In this document: positions 11,161 to 22,710 of the stretch, in pieces
How the letters are laid out: every line of letters begins with the position of its first letter
Position numbering within the stretch: position 1 is the first letter of the stretch
DNA from: Azolla caroliniana
Lineage: Eukaryota; Polypodiophyta
Assembly (NCBI GenBank): GCA_043228905.1
Contig: JBHGNT010000012.1
Span: 11,780,001-11,844,000, forward strand
Direction: 5' to 3'
Length of the DNA stretch: 64,000 bases
Notes under the pieces: model-generated
The model's input: only the letters and a program-made list of their open reading frames with translations
Told to the model about the DNA's origin: nothing
Database searches by the model: none
Program-made: the position numbers and the translations under genes

Positions 11161-13254
11161 TATGAGACAATGTACGTGGGAGAGACAGAGAGGGGATGAA
11201 CACACAAAAAAAACTAAATTCAAAATATTGTGTAAATACAGGTCCATACGGACTGATTGAAGTACTGACACTTACTTGAATGCTCATAACTGAGCTCCTA
11301 CACTAACTCCCAAATATATTCCCTTGCGGGATATTTGTTCAACGGCCTCTCGGTTTCCGCACTGATCTGGCCTCTTTATGCGCACTAGTTTGCGCACCAG
11401 TTTACGCACCGATCCGGTTCTCGGCTTGCACAACCGATCCGGCCAATGTTGAGCTTGTATCTCAACAATTCGGTTAGCCGACTACTGAACCATATGTCTG
11501 GCCATCGCCGTCCGTCGACTGGCTTCATCCTCCGGATGTCTGTGGCTTGGCATCCTCTCTCTCCTTCGGTCGGCTCCCTGTTCGTCCACCGTTGTTGGTT
11601 GTCACTGTTTGTCGGTCATTGTCGTCGTCGACTGTCAGCCGTCGTCTCGGCTCGCCGAGTGTCTCTATTCGGCTATCAAACGTCTTCCGCCTGAGATGCC
11701 GCCTCAGCTCATACATCCCCTCAAACGTTCACTTCCATAGTGGGCACTGCGGTGGTATCTTCTTGTTTTGGCTCGCCTTCAAGGATGATGGCACTGTAGC
11801 CAGAGAATGATGAACCTCCACTTCCACAGGAGTAGCGCCACCTCTCTTTATCCTGCACATTCCATAGCTCAGATCCTTCCTATTGCATAGTATTTCTCTT
11901 CCTGTTGTCGTTGTTGACTCCATTACCATTGTAGTGTCTGAGGATTCTTGAACGTTTTCATATACTCGCCCGCCATAGCCACATCTGTACGAACGTTGGT
12001 TCTGTATAAGGTGTATGGACATGATCGACTACTTCTGTACGAGCTTTTGAACGTCGGTTCTGTATAAGGTGTTTTGGCTCGCCTTCAAGGATGATGGCAC
12101 TGTAGCCAGAGAATGATGAACCTCCACTTCTACAGGAGTAGCGCCACCTCTCTTTATCCTGCACATTCCATAGCTCAGATCCTTCCTATTGCATAGTATT
12201 TCTCTTCCTGTTGTCGTTGTTGACTCCATTACCATTGTAGTGTCTGAGGATTCTTGAACGTTTTCATATACTCGCCCGCCATAGCCACATCTGTACGAAC
12301 GTCGGTTCTGTATAAGGTGTATGGACATGATCGACTACTTCTGTACGAGCTTTTGAAGGTCTGCCGAAACGGCCGGATCGCCGACCTTGAAGAAGGCTTG
12401 GAGGGAGCGTCGCGCTAAGGAGTCCAATGGCGTCTTATCTATATGATGATGCTTCCACTTCTACTCTCTCCCTCCCTCACTCTCCCTCTCTGTACGTGTG
12501 GTTCTGATCTGAACCTGCAGAAAGTGGTTCCAAAAAGAGAAACGACAATGCATTTCCTTGCCGAGAAGAAGACGATGATGACGAAAGTCCATATGTGTAG
12601 GAGGAGGAGTGGAGGGAGCTTCTGGAGCGAGGTTTGGGTGCATTGTGGCTGTGGTGATCTGAGTTTCCTCAGAGGCTTGGCTGACAACAGAGCCATGGAT
12701 CTGGAACTGTGCAGAAGCAGTTATGGATGCCACCATATCCAGAGATAGGGGTACATTGTGGTCAAAGAGAAGATGGTAAGGAGGCATGACGAGGTCAGAT
12801 GTGTTCCTTGAAATCAAAGTGCAGCTCGATCGGGAGAGAAGAAGAATGACAGATCACAATACACAGGAGATAGGGAGAAGAGCAACAATATACTCATCTT
12901 ACTAAATCTCTAGATCCCAACACACACCACGAAGCTTTAATAAAAACAAATCACCATACATAGAATCTAAGCCCAAAACCACAACACAGACATTAACATA
13001 CACATAGGGAGGGAGTGTGAGGAGGTGACTTCATCTCACGGGAATAATGTTGATATCTCCATCATAGGTTGGCTCCCACACAAAGAGTCCATGCACCACA
13101 CCATACTCTCTACATAAACACTAACAGACACGTGTAGAGAGGGAGAGACACGTAGAGAGAGGTAGAGATAGAGATCAGTGATAGAGAGGGAGAGTGAGGG
13201 AGGGAGGGAGTGACCTCTTCTCAAGGGAGGTCGTCTGTTCGGGCGTGCCAAAAG
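11161..13254. other. Unassigned repeat mosaic
   Basis: No recognisable domain. It contains a 306-bp tandem duplication (11765-12356), purine/pyrimidine-rich stretches and GA/CT runs near 13130-13210. Short ORFs on both strands show no family motif. It may be debris of LTR-element leaders; I cannot place it. Confidence 0.4.
11765..12356. repeat. 306-bp tandem duplication
   Basis: The segment 11765-12070 is repeated from 12071 to about 12356 with only a few mismatches. It creates two near-identical ORFs on the minus strand with no recognisable motif. Confidence 0.85.
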
Positions 13255-13304
13255 TGTTGATGGAGGGGGGGTGAAGCCATTCCAAGGGGAATTATGTGTC
13301 AGGA

Positions 13305-13339
<35 letters not shown>

Positions 13340-13544
13340 AAATGACACAAAAAATGAGAGGGAAAAATGTGTCCTCCATTACATACCCAATAAAAGGTTT
13401 ATACAATACATAGTGTAATGGCTAATAATATAACCGTTACAAAAAGAAGACCATTACATGCTTGTCACATGCACATAATTGTGCATGGGTTTACACAAAT
13501 ATTTATCCTCATTCACACTCTCCTACATTACACAAACAAAACAA
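13255..13544 (-). mobile_element. Probable gypsy LTR (minus orientation)
   Basis: On the minus strand the segment ends ...CAACACTTT followed by TGGCACGCCCGAACAGACG, which resembles a primer-binding site, and it holds a TATA-like TATAAACC and a GA run (about 13309-13333). The outer border near 13544 (…aaca) is a guess. Confidence 0.35.
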
Positions 13545-15433
13545 CCCCTTTAACGTGTTTTACCCTTATACCGCCCCGTACAACTCCTCCGGGTAATAAC
13601 CTTAATGGCCGGATTATGGTGATTCACCACGACCGACCCTATAATAGATTTGGCAAAATGGGTAGAAATCATGACTTGGCCTACGTTATGCATACAGATC
13701 TCCATGGCCTACCATACAAGATCCTCCGTCGTCGTAATGTCCTCCGTACGGGACGATGTTGTCTTGGTTGCTGCATCCTGTCGCATGGAATCAACGTTGG
13801 CCTTGTTGGCTTTGTCTACCCATGTTTTTGCAGCTTTTCTTATGTCATCTTGCATTTCCCACTCGGCCATCTTGGACTAGTTATACTTCCGCCATAATGG
13901 TATTCACCGCCAATCCCTTGCCCTTATTGCGTCGTGGGCATTGAGTTGCGTAGTGATGTGACTGTTGATAGATAAAAGAATGGACACTAGACTCACCTTT
14001 TTCTACAGTTGGTTGAACCACGGGATCGGGTGGTGGTGCAAGTTTGTCGCGAGGTCTCTAGTAGTACTAACGCTCCCGCGTACTTCGGGGCTTCCTGCGG
14101 TAATCACATCTATTGGTATTCTAGGGGTGACGTCAGTCTTCCTCCAAACTATCATCGCAGGGTTGTTAGTTACGTGGGTGTTTGTCTCCTTCGTACAACT
14201 GTGTTTCAACCTACCCACCTCGATAGTTCGTTGAACGCCGATTCTCGTAGCATCGCCCTTCGCGGTGGTTATTCTGGTCGTTCCGACGATAGTCATCTTA
14301 CTCTTGATTATCATCATCCCCGTCTTGATCATCATCTTGGCTATTACGGTCATTCCGGTCATTACACCGATTCTGATAACGCTCATCCTGTCGAAAGCAG
14401 TCGTTGGGTTGCCGATAGTTATGTTGTGGTTTAATTTGCCGAACCGGCGCTGAGGGTTGATTCAGATGGTTGTATTTGCATTGGTCGATTGTATGTTGCC
14501 GAGAATGGCAAATAGGGAAGTGAGCCCCCGCATGTTGCAGTCGACCGCTAAGTGTCTTGAGTTAAGGTAGATTGTGCATTGAATAGCCTACTGGAACCGA
14601 TACTCATTGTCTTGCGGTAACACTTGCCGTAAGGATGTCATAGCCATGCCTTCGTCTGTGTCTTCTAGCTCCATCCGAAGAATCCGGTTGATAACTGTGT
14701 ATATCATCTGGCCCGTAAAGTCGACCCCAACGTCGTGCACAGGGGTTGGCATAAGGCGGCAAGGAAGTTGTCTTTAGCCTCGTCCTCGGTAGGTGCCCGC
14801 TTAAGCGGGATTCTTAGGTTCTGGAACCAGATGATGAAATTGGTGACCAATTCTTGATCGACCTGTCAAATCGAATAGAACTAACCAATGATTTCCCGTT
14901 GCAGAACGCTCTGGTGAAACAATCAAAGAAACGCAGTGCAGAGCTGATCGAAGGTCATAAAAGTCGAGAGATCGAGCTACGAGTTCCATCGCACTGCTCT
15001 CCTATTGAGAGTGAGCACAAACTCCGTGATCTTGGAGGCATTAGCGTTGGCCTCTAAGAGTCTCTGCGATACATGGTTCGCGTTCTAGAAATTGAGTACA
15101 TAGATCATCTGAAGCTATCATAGGCAGGCTCAGTTGAACGTGGTGAGGGGTTTGTCTTACTAGTGCTCTCAATGTCCAGGTGAAGTGGGGAGAGGACCTC
15201 CTAACCAATTGTGCATTGCTCGGTGATCACGGACTCGAACGTGCTTTCGACAAGTTCCAGTAAGCGGGTGTCGAGGCGTGATTTTTCCACTGCAAGTTCT
15301 GTCGTCTTTCAGCATTCTCCCCAAGTATGGGCTTTACCTTGACAGTTTGTTTCTTTGCTACCTCCGTGGCTAGATGACATCCATCCCCTAATGTTCACCT
15401 GTGCTTGTCACAAATCGTCGAGCATGCCAAAAG
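13545..15433 (-). pseudogene. Badly decayed gypsy gag region
   Basis: Scattered minus-strand frames resemble a gypsy gag: NLRIPLKRAPTEDEAKDNF near 14810, an Asn/Arg/Asp-rich stretch at 14.3-14.4 kb, and HYATQCPRRNKGKG near 13920, the end of a zinc knuckle. A primer-site-like TGGCATGCTCGACG sits next to the LTR at 15434 (minus strand, about 15429-15416). There are many stops and shifts; no protease or RT is visible. Confidence 0.45.
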
Positions 15434-15919
15434 TGTTAGCGGTTAATGTGACATAGTGTTGAATCCTCAGTCTTTCAAGATTTGGCTCAAGGTTATTGTG
15501 GTAAGTTTTATCTTAATCCTAGAGATTGTGGAGATTAGGAAGACGGCTACAACCGACTTCTTGCGCAATAGCATACACCGTGTATTTGACTCAACATAGA
15601 AAATGAACTTGGCACGAAAACCGATACCAAGAGTCACAAGACACAGAGAGTCAGACAAATAGAGACTATATTGTAGATGTTTGAATACAAAATTATTGCT
15701 AGCTATTACAAGTTTTCCATGCCCTTTATATACAACGGTATGGTCGGTTATGCTCGGCACGTGAACCGTTACTTTTTCTTTAAACTATTAATTACGCTTT
15801 GGCTGTTACTCCCTCTTCATTACGTTACGGCTCCACCTATCTTCTTCACTGGCCGTGACCATCCCTTTGTCTTTTCTCCTTCTTGAACTTTCCCACTTGG
15901 CCGTCCAAGGTGTCCAACA
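15434..15919 (-). mobile_element. Gypsy LTR, 486 bp
   Basis: On the plus strand it runs tgttagcgg...gtccaaca, giving TG...CA ends. On the minus strand it has a TATA box (GTATATAAAGG near 15735) and is followed by the primer-like TGGCATGC. It appears to be the 5' LTR of the decayed gag region to its left, inserted next to an RNase H fragment of another gypsy. Confidence 0.5.
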
Positions 15920-16015
15920 CTAACTCCCATAGAAAAGAATTACTCCACAATGGAAAAGGAATCGTTAGCAATCGTATGGGCTTTCGCAAAATTCCACCCA
16001 TACCTACATGGCACC
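15920..16015 (+). pseudogene. Gypsy RNase H fragment
   Basis: The plus frame reads [20 protein letters not shown] followed by [11 protein letters not shown], the conserved E-K-E-x-L-A-I-V-W segment of gypsy RNase H. It is cut by LTR ends on both sides, with 16016-16051 being an extra partial LTR terminus. Confidence 0.6.
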
Positions 16016-16051
16016 TGTTGAGAAGCAAGCTCAACATGGGGGATTTCTCTT

Positions 16052-16505
16052 TGTTGAGAATCAAGCTCAACATAGTGCAACGTGTGAACACACCTTTTGA
16101 GAATCTATGATTACTCAAAGGTTAAGAGTCACACCACTACTCTCTACACATTAACTATGTGTCATAGAATCATATTCTATGACACATAATGAGTTACATA
16201 TTCCCCATGACTATGAGTCTTCACATTCCCCAAAAGAGAGTAGTTGTTGTAGTGCATTAATGAAGAGAGAGGGTGACCTTATATAAAGCACCCTTCTCCT
16301 TCTTCATACTAAGTTGGTTTTGACTCCTTGTAATGCTACATTTTGTATTTGCTATTCTACTTGTGAATATACACCTTCTTCTTGACTATTCCTTTTTCTA
16401 TCTATCTTGTGTTCTCTCTTCTCTCTTCTCTCCTCTAATTCCTCTCATAGATACACATAACACGCATCTCTTGCGCTACACAAGAATCATACCCGATTCT
16501 TTACA
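16052..16505 (+). repeat. C1 left LTR
   Basis: Starts tgttgagaatc and ends ctttaca. It carries the TATA-like ttatataaagc at about 16275. Compared with the right LTR it has an extra perfect palindrome at 16158-16186 (13-bp arms TGTGTCATAGAAT). A partial second terminus (tgttgagaagcaagc) precedes it at 16016. Confidence 0.85.
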
Positions 16506-16519
16506 TGGTGTCAGAGTGG
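16506..16519 (+). promoter_or_regulatory. C1 primer-binding site
   Basis: TGGTGTCAGAGTGG directly follows the left LTR and resembles the tRNA-Met primer site TGGTATCAGAGC typical of plant copia elements. Confidence 0.75.
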
Positions 16520-16657
16520 TTTGGTAGCTCGATATACTCGATCTATGTGTTGCATTCTACGCCGACATTCGAGAAGAACCGGTTCATCGCTATCGTAGTG
16601 CGACTACATAGTCGTGTTCGAGAGAGAAGGAAAAGAAGAAAGAAAGCTTCATTGACA

Positions 16658-17242
16658 ATGAATACTCAAATGGGGAGCGCTCTCCCTAGCGACAACTTGG
16701 ATCGAAACAACTTTGCATCTTGGGAGTACAAGATGCATCAATACCTTGTCGGTGAAGGATATTAGAGCTACATCAAAGGAGCACAAGAAAATCGACCTGA
16801 CCATAAACATGCCGACTACGAAACATGAGAGCAAGCGGCAAGACAAGTGATGTATTGCTTGGCGACATGTGTTCATGACCACATGCTCAGCTACATTCGA
16901 GAAGCCGAGATGCCAAAGGAAGCATGGGAGAATCTACGAAAGCTTTTTCCCGCCAACACAACCACGAGAAAGCTTCAACTCCACCCAAAGTTGAATAACA
17001 TCCAACAAAGGGATATATGTCCATCACAAGCTACATCTTGAAGATCAAGGAGCGTTGTGATACACTCGGTTCGATAAGCGTTAATGTGGACGATGATGAG
17101 ATGGTGCAAATATGCCTCGGCGGCCTTGCACAATGGTTCAACGTGTTGAGGACCGTCGTACTAGCACGGGAGAATCCGCCCACCTTCTTCGATCTTCAAT
17201 CCATGTTGTTGGTCGAAGAAAACCATGTTAGAACAAGGTGCT
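16658..17242 (+). pseudogene. C1 gag, N-terminal part (UBN2-type)
   Basis: Starts MNTQMGSALPSDNLDRNNFA; contains W-E-Y-K-M, YCLATCVHDHML, KEAWENLRKLF and DEMVQICLGGL, the typical copia gag core. Broken by stops near 16765 and 16826 and a shift near 17030. The zinc knuckle that should follow lies only after about 1.1 kb of foreign RNase H sequence. Confidence 0.75.
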
Positions 17243-18300
17243 ACACCTCAGAAGGCCACATGCTTTACCTACACTCACAACGACATATTGCTCTCACAGT
17301 GACACTACGTGTTGAATATGTTGTACAAGTTCGGCATGATGGAATGCCGACCGATCTCTACACCCCTGGACCGGAACATGAAGCTACATCCCGACTCCGG
17401 ACCGGCCTACAATGAGACACGGTTCCGACAAATTGTTGAAAGCCTTATCTACTTGACAATCACCCGACCTGACATCAGTTACCTGGTTGGAGTGATCAAC
17501 CAGTTCATGCAGAAGCCGGCCATCGAGCACCTTCAGTGCGCACACCGGATACTCCAGTATGTTAGCGGCATGAAGGATCAGGGATTGTTATACTGACACA
17601 GTATAGCTGGGAAGCTAGTCGAATATACCTATGCCGACTGGGTTGGTAATGCATCGGATCGCTGATCCACCTCCGGCTACATGTTTTCTCTTGGTAGCAT
17701 GGATGTTATGTGGAGCAGCAAAAAGCAGCCAACAATGGCTCTGTCGAGCACTGAGGCTAAATACCTGGGTGCTACCATTGTCACCTATGAAGCCATCTGG
17801 CTTCGACGACTGTTGCAAGACCAGCGAATTGAAGTACCGACCCTGATCCTGATCTACTGTGACAACATGAGCAACATTCAGCTCGGCAAGAACCCCGTGT
17901 TCCATGCTTGGATGAAGCACATAGAAGTCCACTATCACTTTGTGCGTGAGCGGGTTTTGAGCGGTGAAGTTGAACTTCTGTATGTTTAGACGGATCAGCA
18001 AGTTGCCGACATCTTTACCAAACCGCTTGGATCAGACAAGTTGCAACACTTCACCGAAATGCTTGGTGTACAACATCTCGACGTGCCGCACTTGAGGGGG
18101 AGAACAGGAACGGGCAAAGGCACTGGTGATGGCACCAAACAAGGACCCGGAGAGGAAGAAAGAACCAAGGGGGGAGATGAGCAGAAAAAGGGAGCCGAGT
18201 CCACCAAGGGAGTCATCACATCCGAACAAGTCGACTATGCACAGAGGAAGAGGACGCGGTCGTACAAGAAGAGGCTGATTCGTCCAAGGACTTGACGGAC
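17243..18300 (+). pseudogene. Extra RT-end/RNase H module inserted within C1 gag
   Basis: Reads MECRPISTPLDRNMKLHP, then TRPDISYLVGVINQFM, then GYMFSLGSMDVMWSSKKQ with ALSSTEAKYLGA, YCDNMSNIQLGKNPV, and VADIFTKPLG plus the LRG tail. That is the end of a copia RT and a complete RNase H. It diverges from the terminal RNase H of the same element (about 21200-21580), so it is not a simple duplication. Three in-frame stops are visible (near 17595, 17662 and 17987). Confidence 0.75.
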
Positions 18301-18399
18301 GAGTTTCGACCTATGAAAACAACTCCCAATTTCGACATCAAGATGGAAGCCAATAAGGAACATTCGGAAGAAGGGAGACCTTCCATTCCGGTCTGAGCT

Positions 18400-19258
18400 A
18401 ACAAAAGTTGATCGAATGTGGACATTGCAGAAAAATCGGCCGCCATGAAGAAGAGCACCGAAAGAAGATGCGTGAGTTGGCTTCCACTAGCCGACAGCTA
18501 ACCAATTATGCCACCAACTCTAACTATTAAGACCATGGCGGAATGTTCGTAATGAGACATAGAGCAACTTCTATGTCAGCTTCTACTTCAATTAGTACCT
18601 CCAGTCCAGAATACGTATGGTTCGTCGACTCCAGTACCTCGAACCATATGACATATCATCAAGAATGGTTCTGAGAACTTCGAGAGTCAGATTGACCCGG
18701 CTTTGTCGAAACTGGAGACGACACTACGCATCCAATTCGGCACATCGACAATGTCCCATTCGGCAAAGAAGGTAACCAAACTTACATTAAAAAGGTCTTG
18801 CATGTACCAACCATTACGAAGAATTTGGTCTCCGTTGGCCAAATTGTTGAGCAAGCAATGCAAGTATGATTTAATCAAGGTGGTTGCTTCATTGAAAAAG
18901 AGGGCCAACTCATCACTCGCGGACGAAAAGAGGGCCGAATGTTTATTCTCGACTCGCACGAGATGAAATCGGCCATGTTCGCAAAGGGCACGAAAGCCAA
19001 ACTTACATTAAAAAGGTCTTGCATGTACCAACCATTACGAAGAATTTGGTCTCCGTTGGCCAAATTGTTGAGCAAGCAATGCAAGTATGATTTAATCAAG
19101 GTGGTTGCTTCATTGAAAAAGAGGGCCAACTCATCACTCGCGGACGAAAAGAGGGCCGAATGTTTATTCTCGACTCGCACGAGATGAAATCGGCCATGTT
19201 CGCAAAGGGCACGAAAGCCGATTCCGACATAGAGTTATGGCACAAGCGGATTCGCTAA
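18400..19258 (+). pseudogene. C1 zinc knuckle, protease and GAG-pre-integrase
   Basis: A knuckle-like CGHCRKIGRHEEEH is followed by the protease site WFVDSSTSNHMT (about 18620) and the pre-integrase segment HVPTITKNLVSVGQIVEQ. The last Cys of the knuckle is lost. A 221-bp tandem duplication breaks the frame. Confidence 0.7.
18776..19217. repeat. 221-bp perfect tandem duplication
   Basis: 18776-18996 is repeated exactly at 18997-19217, within the pre-integrase coding region. 221 is not divisible by three, so the copy shifts frame. By eye the copies are identical, so the event is recent, or it is an assembly artefact. Confidence 0.9.
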
Positions 19259-20110
19259 ATGAACCTCCAAAAGCTCAAGGCAATGGAATCAAAAGGAGTC
19301 GTCATCAGGCTCCCGACATTCAAGGAGAAAGAGATTGAAGGTGTGTGTGTCATTTGCCAATTCGGCAAGCAACATTTCCACCCATTTCCGAAGGAGAGGA
19401 ACGTGAGCAAAGGCGTACTTGATGTAATTCATTCCAATGTATGGGGGGTGGCTCAAACGACGACATTCGGCGGATGCCGATACTACGTGGCCTTCATTGA
19501 CGATTTCTCTAGGCACACCTAGATCTACCCCATGCGGCAAAAGAGCGATGTGTTCGGACACTTCAAAAATTCTAGAGCAGAGTCAAAAAGGAAACGAGCC
19601 GACATGTACGATGTCTTCGGTCGGATGGAAGAAAAGAGTACTTCTCTGACAAATTTTCGGCGTTTATCCGGAAAGAAGGAATTCGGTGAGAGTTTTTGTG
19701 TCGACATACGCCACAACAAAATGGACTAGCCGAACGAAAGAATCGGCACATCCTTGAAGTAGCACGGGCCATGATGAACGAAAAGCACCTGCCGAAGTCG
19801 TACTAGGCAAAAGCCGCCAATACAGCCTACCTAATGAACCAGTGTACAACATCTGGCGTGCATGAGGTTACCTCGCATGAGAAGTTTTTCGGAAAGAAGC
19901 TAGACCTATCACATGTTCGGATATTCCACTCCATTGGCTACGTGCACATCCCCGATGAGAAGCGACAAAACCTCGACCCAAAGTCGGAGAAGTGTATCCT
20001 CGTGGGATACTCACTGGAGCAAAAGGGGTACAAGTGTTATAACCCCTCGACTCCAAAAGTTCGAGTAAGTCAAGACGTCGTTTTCGATGAGTTTGCATCC
20101 TAGTACACAC
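19259..20110 (+). pseudogene. C1 integrase
   Basis: Contains CVICQFGKQHFHPF (end of the HHCC finger), YYVAFIDDFSRHT, DGRKEYF, QNGLAERKNRHILEVARAMM and the C-terminal RIFHSIGYVHIPDEKR...KYYNP-type region (KCYNPSTPKVRVSQDVVFD). Stops at about 19520, 19727 and 19803. The D-D-E core is still recognisable across frames. Confidence 0.75.
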
Positions 20111-20259
20111 CAGAGACAACTTCGACTCTAATTCCGCTCAAACCGGAATCCATTGAAATAGAAATAGATGCTGAAAATTGACTCACACACATTTTCAAAG
20201 AAAGGCTTAGTAGGCTTAGTAGGCCACAAGAGCCTCTGTGTGATCAAAGCACATCTCAG

Positions 20260-21608
20260 CCTAGTTCGAAGATGGACAAAGGCAAGGCGAAAATGCCGGA
20301 GTATGAAGACGATCACTTCGACGACAACGAATCAACTCACTTCCTCGATAGTGAGCTCGAAGGCCTTGACATCCAGACAAATGGAACGAAGAAAGACTTA
20401 GTATCCACAAACGAGAAGCTCCGCCGATCCACCCGAGAAAAGAACCCGGTAAGCCGATTTGTCTACGATGAGTATCTGAAGGTAGCAACAGTACGGTAGC
20501 CGAAAACCTTTTCCAAAGCCATGAAGGACCCGCGATGGGTTGAAGCAATGAACGAGGAGATGCGAGCACTTTGCAAGAACAAGACATGGGATCTCGTTCC
20601 GCACTCACCGCACAAGAAGGCGATTGGCTACGGATGGATTTATAAGGTGAAGTATAATTCCAACGACTCTGTAAACCACCACAAAGCTCGATTCGTAGGG
20701 AAAGGATACGCACAGACACATGGAGTCAACAACGAAGAGACATTTGCCCTGGTGGCAGAGATGACGACTGTGCGGACCGTGATCGCACTCGCAGCAGTGA
20801 AAGGTCCACCAAATGGACGTCAAGAACACCTTTCTTTAAGGAAAATTAGAAGAGGAGGTGTACATGGGACAACCACCCACCTTTGAATTGAGCATCCATC
20901 CGAACACAGTCTACCGATTGAAGAAGCCACTATACGGCCTTAAGCAAGCACCACGTGCTTGGCATTCGAAGATAACACAATATCTTCATCAAATCAGCTT
21001 TCGACGGTCGAAATCCGACAACTCCATCTATGTACGAAACGACTCTAGAAGTTCTATTGTCATCATTTTATACATGGATGATCTGGTTATTAGAGGTGAG
21101 CATTTAGTCGACATCAACAAGGTGAAGTCCCTCGTCTCCAGCAAGGTGGACGATCAACCTCTGGTTTTGTCTTCTCCCTTGTGAAGTAGCAAAAAGCAAG
21201 GTGAAGCAATTTTGTGAAGTAGCAAAAAGCAGCCAACCGTCACTCTTTTGTGTACGAAGGCTGAATCCAGGGGGTGCAACCGTAGCTGCATGTGAAGCCG
21301 TATGGCTCAAGAGGATTTATCTGCGACAACATGAGCAATATTTATCTGGCTCGGAACCCGGTGTTCCATGCACACACAAAGCATATCAAAGTGCACTACC
21401 ACTTTATTCGAGAGCGTGTTCAGGCCGGAGATGTCGATCTTCTACACATCAACGTTGAATATTCAGAAAGCCGACATCTTCGCCAAGGCCCTAGGAGCCG
21501 ACAAGCTTCGGCAATTCATCTCAGACCTTGGATTGACAATTCTTGACTTGCCAAACTTGAGGGGGAGTACAAGAGAAAACCGGATACTGTCTGAACCGGG
21601 TACGAGTT
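20260..21608 (+). pseudogene. C1 reverse transcriptase and terminal RNase H
   Basis: [59 protein letters not shown], and the catalytic YMDDLVIRG at about 21073. The C-terminal third of RT is missing: after [12 protein letters not shown] the sequence jumps to short duplicated pieces of the RNase H start (WSSKKQP). RNase H continues with CDNMSNIYLARNPVFHAHTK and ADIFAKALG. The missing RT part is the part present in the extra module at 17.3 kb. Confidence 0.75.
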
Positions 21609-21698
21609 GAAGTGAACATCGGAGATCGTCTGAATTGGATACCATATGAAGCAGACATCAACTAAAAGGAACTGACCCAAGTTGAGCTCAAGGGGACG

Positions 21699-22118
21699 TG
21701 TTGAGAATCAAGCTCAACATAATGCAACGTGTGAACACACCTTTTGAGAATCGATGATTACTCAAAGGTCAAGAGTCACACCACTACTCTCTACACATTA
21801 ACTATGTGTAACTAATGAGTTACATATTCCCCATGACTATGGGTCTTCACATTCCCCAAGAGAGAGTAGTTGTCGTAGTGAGTTAATGAAGAGAGAGGGC
21901 GACCTTATATAAAGCACCCTTCTCCTTCTTCATACTAAGTCGATTGTGACTCCTTGTAATGCTACATTTTGTATTTCCTATTGTACTTGTGAATATACAC
22001 CTTGACTATTCCTTTTTCTATCTATCTTGTGTTCTCTCTTCTCTCCTCTAATTCCTCTCACACATACACATAACACACATCTCTTGCACTACAAAAGAAT
22101 CATACCCAACTCTTTACA
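21699..22118 (+). repeat. C1 right LTR
   Basis: Begins tgttgagaatc after the purine tract and ends ctttaca. It matches 16052-16505 except for a missing palindrome and short deletions. Confidence 0.85.
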
Positions 22119-22380
22119 CTATTCCTCAGAGAGTATCGTGTGCATCTATTTGAGGCAATCGGCTCCTATTCGGCTCCTCGTTCGGCTGACTGTCTTCTTC
22201 CGATCGGCTCTCCTTGTGTGTGTGTCGGAAATCTTGTCTCAACTAACCCCCAATGTGCCTTAGTCGGCTTTTGACTTTATTGACTATCTACTCGATTGAC
22301 TGGTTCGTATCCGAGATCAGTTGGATTGACTGATGTTCGATTTGGCCAATCATGAACTGAACTTGAATTGGCAATTGGGG
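22119..22380. other. Unassigned stretch
   Basis: Rich in cgg(c)tcc-like motifs. No frame or repeat border recognised. It lies between the C1 right LTR and the C2 integrase fragment, which it probably truncates. Confidence 0.35.
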
Positions 22381-22710
22381 CCCATTTTTGGTGTACTAGA
22401 AGGCCTACCGTGTCTTCTCTATCTCCCAGTCGGAAATTGTCTTCTCTTCCATAAAGACAATATCTTTGTTCCTAATCAACGTCTTGTCGATTAGATCCCA
22501 CAGTCGATAGCCGAATTTTTCTTCGCCGTACCCCAGGAAAATACATGGCCAAGACTTAGGATCCAATTTCCCCCTTTGGTCCTTGGCAACATGCACATAT
22601 GCAAGGCAACTGAACACCCTCAGATGTAGGCAGGACACCCTCAGTGGGATATCACCATCTAAGGGTACCGAGGGAGACCTGTTTATGACATCGATGACCG
22701 TCAGCAACGC
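22381..22710 (-). pseudogene. Copia C2 integrase, C-terminal part
   Basis: Minus frame: TVIDVINRSPSVPLDGDIPL, VFSCLAYVHVAKDQRGKLDP, CIFLGYGEEKFGY, FMEEKTISDWE. It aligns closely with C5 (about 61045-61330). It is separated from the rest of C2 by element A, inserted between the codons for VEA and LLTVI. RT and RNase H of C2 are missing from the window. Confidence 0.8.

Larger units (their letters stand above)
16052..22118 (+). mobile_element. Ty1/copia element C1 (chimeric, decayed)
   Basis: LTRs 16052-16505 and 21699-22118, tRNA-Met-like primer site at 16506, and a purine tract before the right LTR (caaggggacg). Flanks ctctt and ctatt may be a mutated target duplication. The order is unusual: gag N-terminal half, then a second RT-end/RNase H module, then gag zinc knuckle, protease, integrase, RT and RNase H. 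All frames have stops. The gag and integrase are closely related to those of C4 and C6. Confidence 0.85.

Noticed and set aside
13036-13350. Leu/Ser-rich minus-strand ORF
   Set aside because: Generated by GA/CT microsatellite; no domain.
17243-21608. A genuine dual-RNase H copia lineage
   Set aside because: The inserted module interrupts gag and the normal RT is truncated, so a chimera by recombination is simpler; kept as a finding, not as a new lineage.
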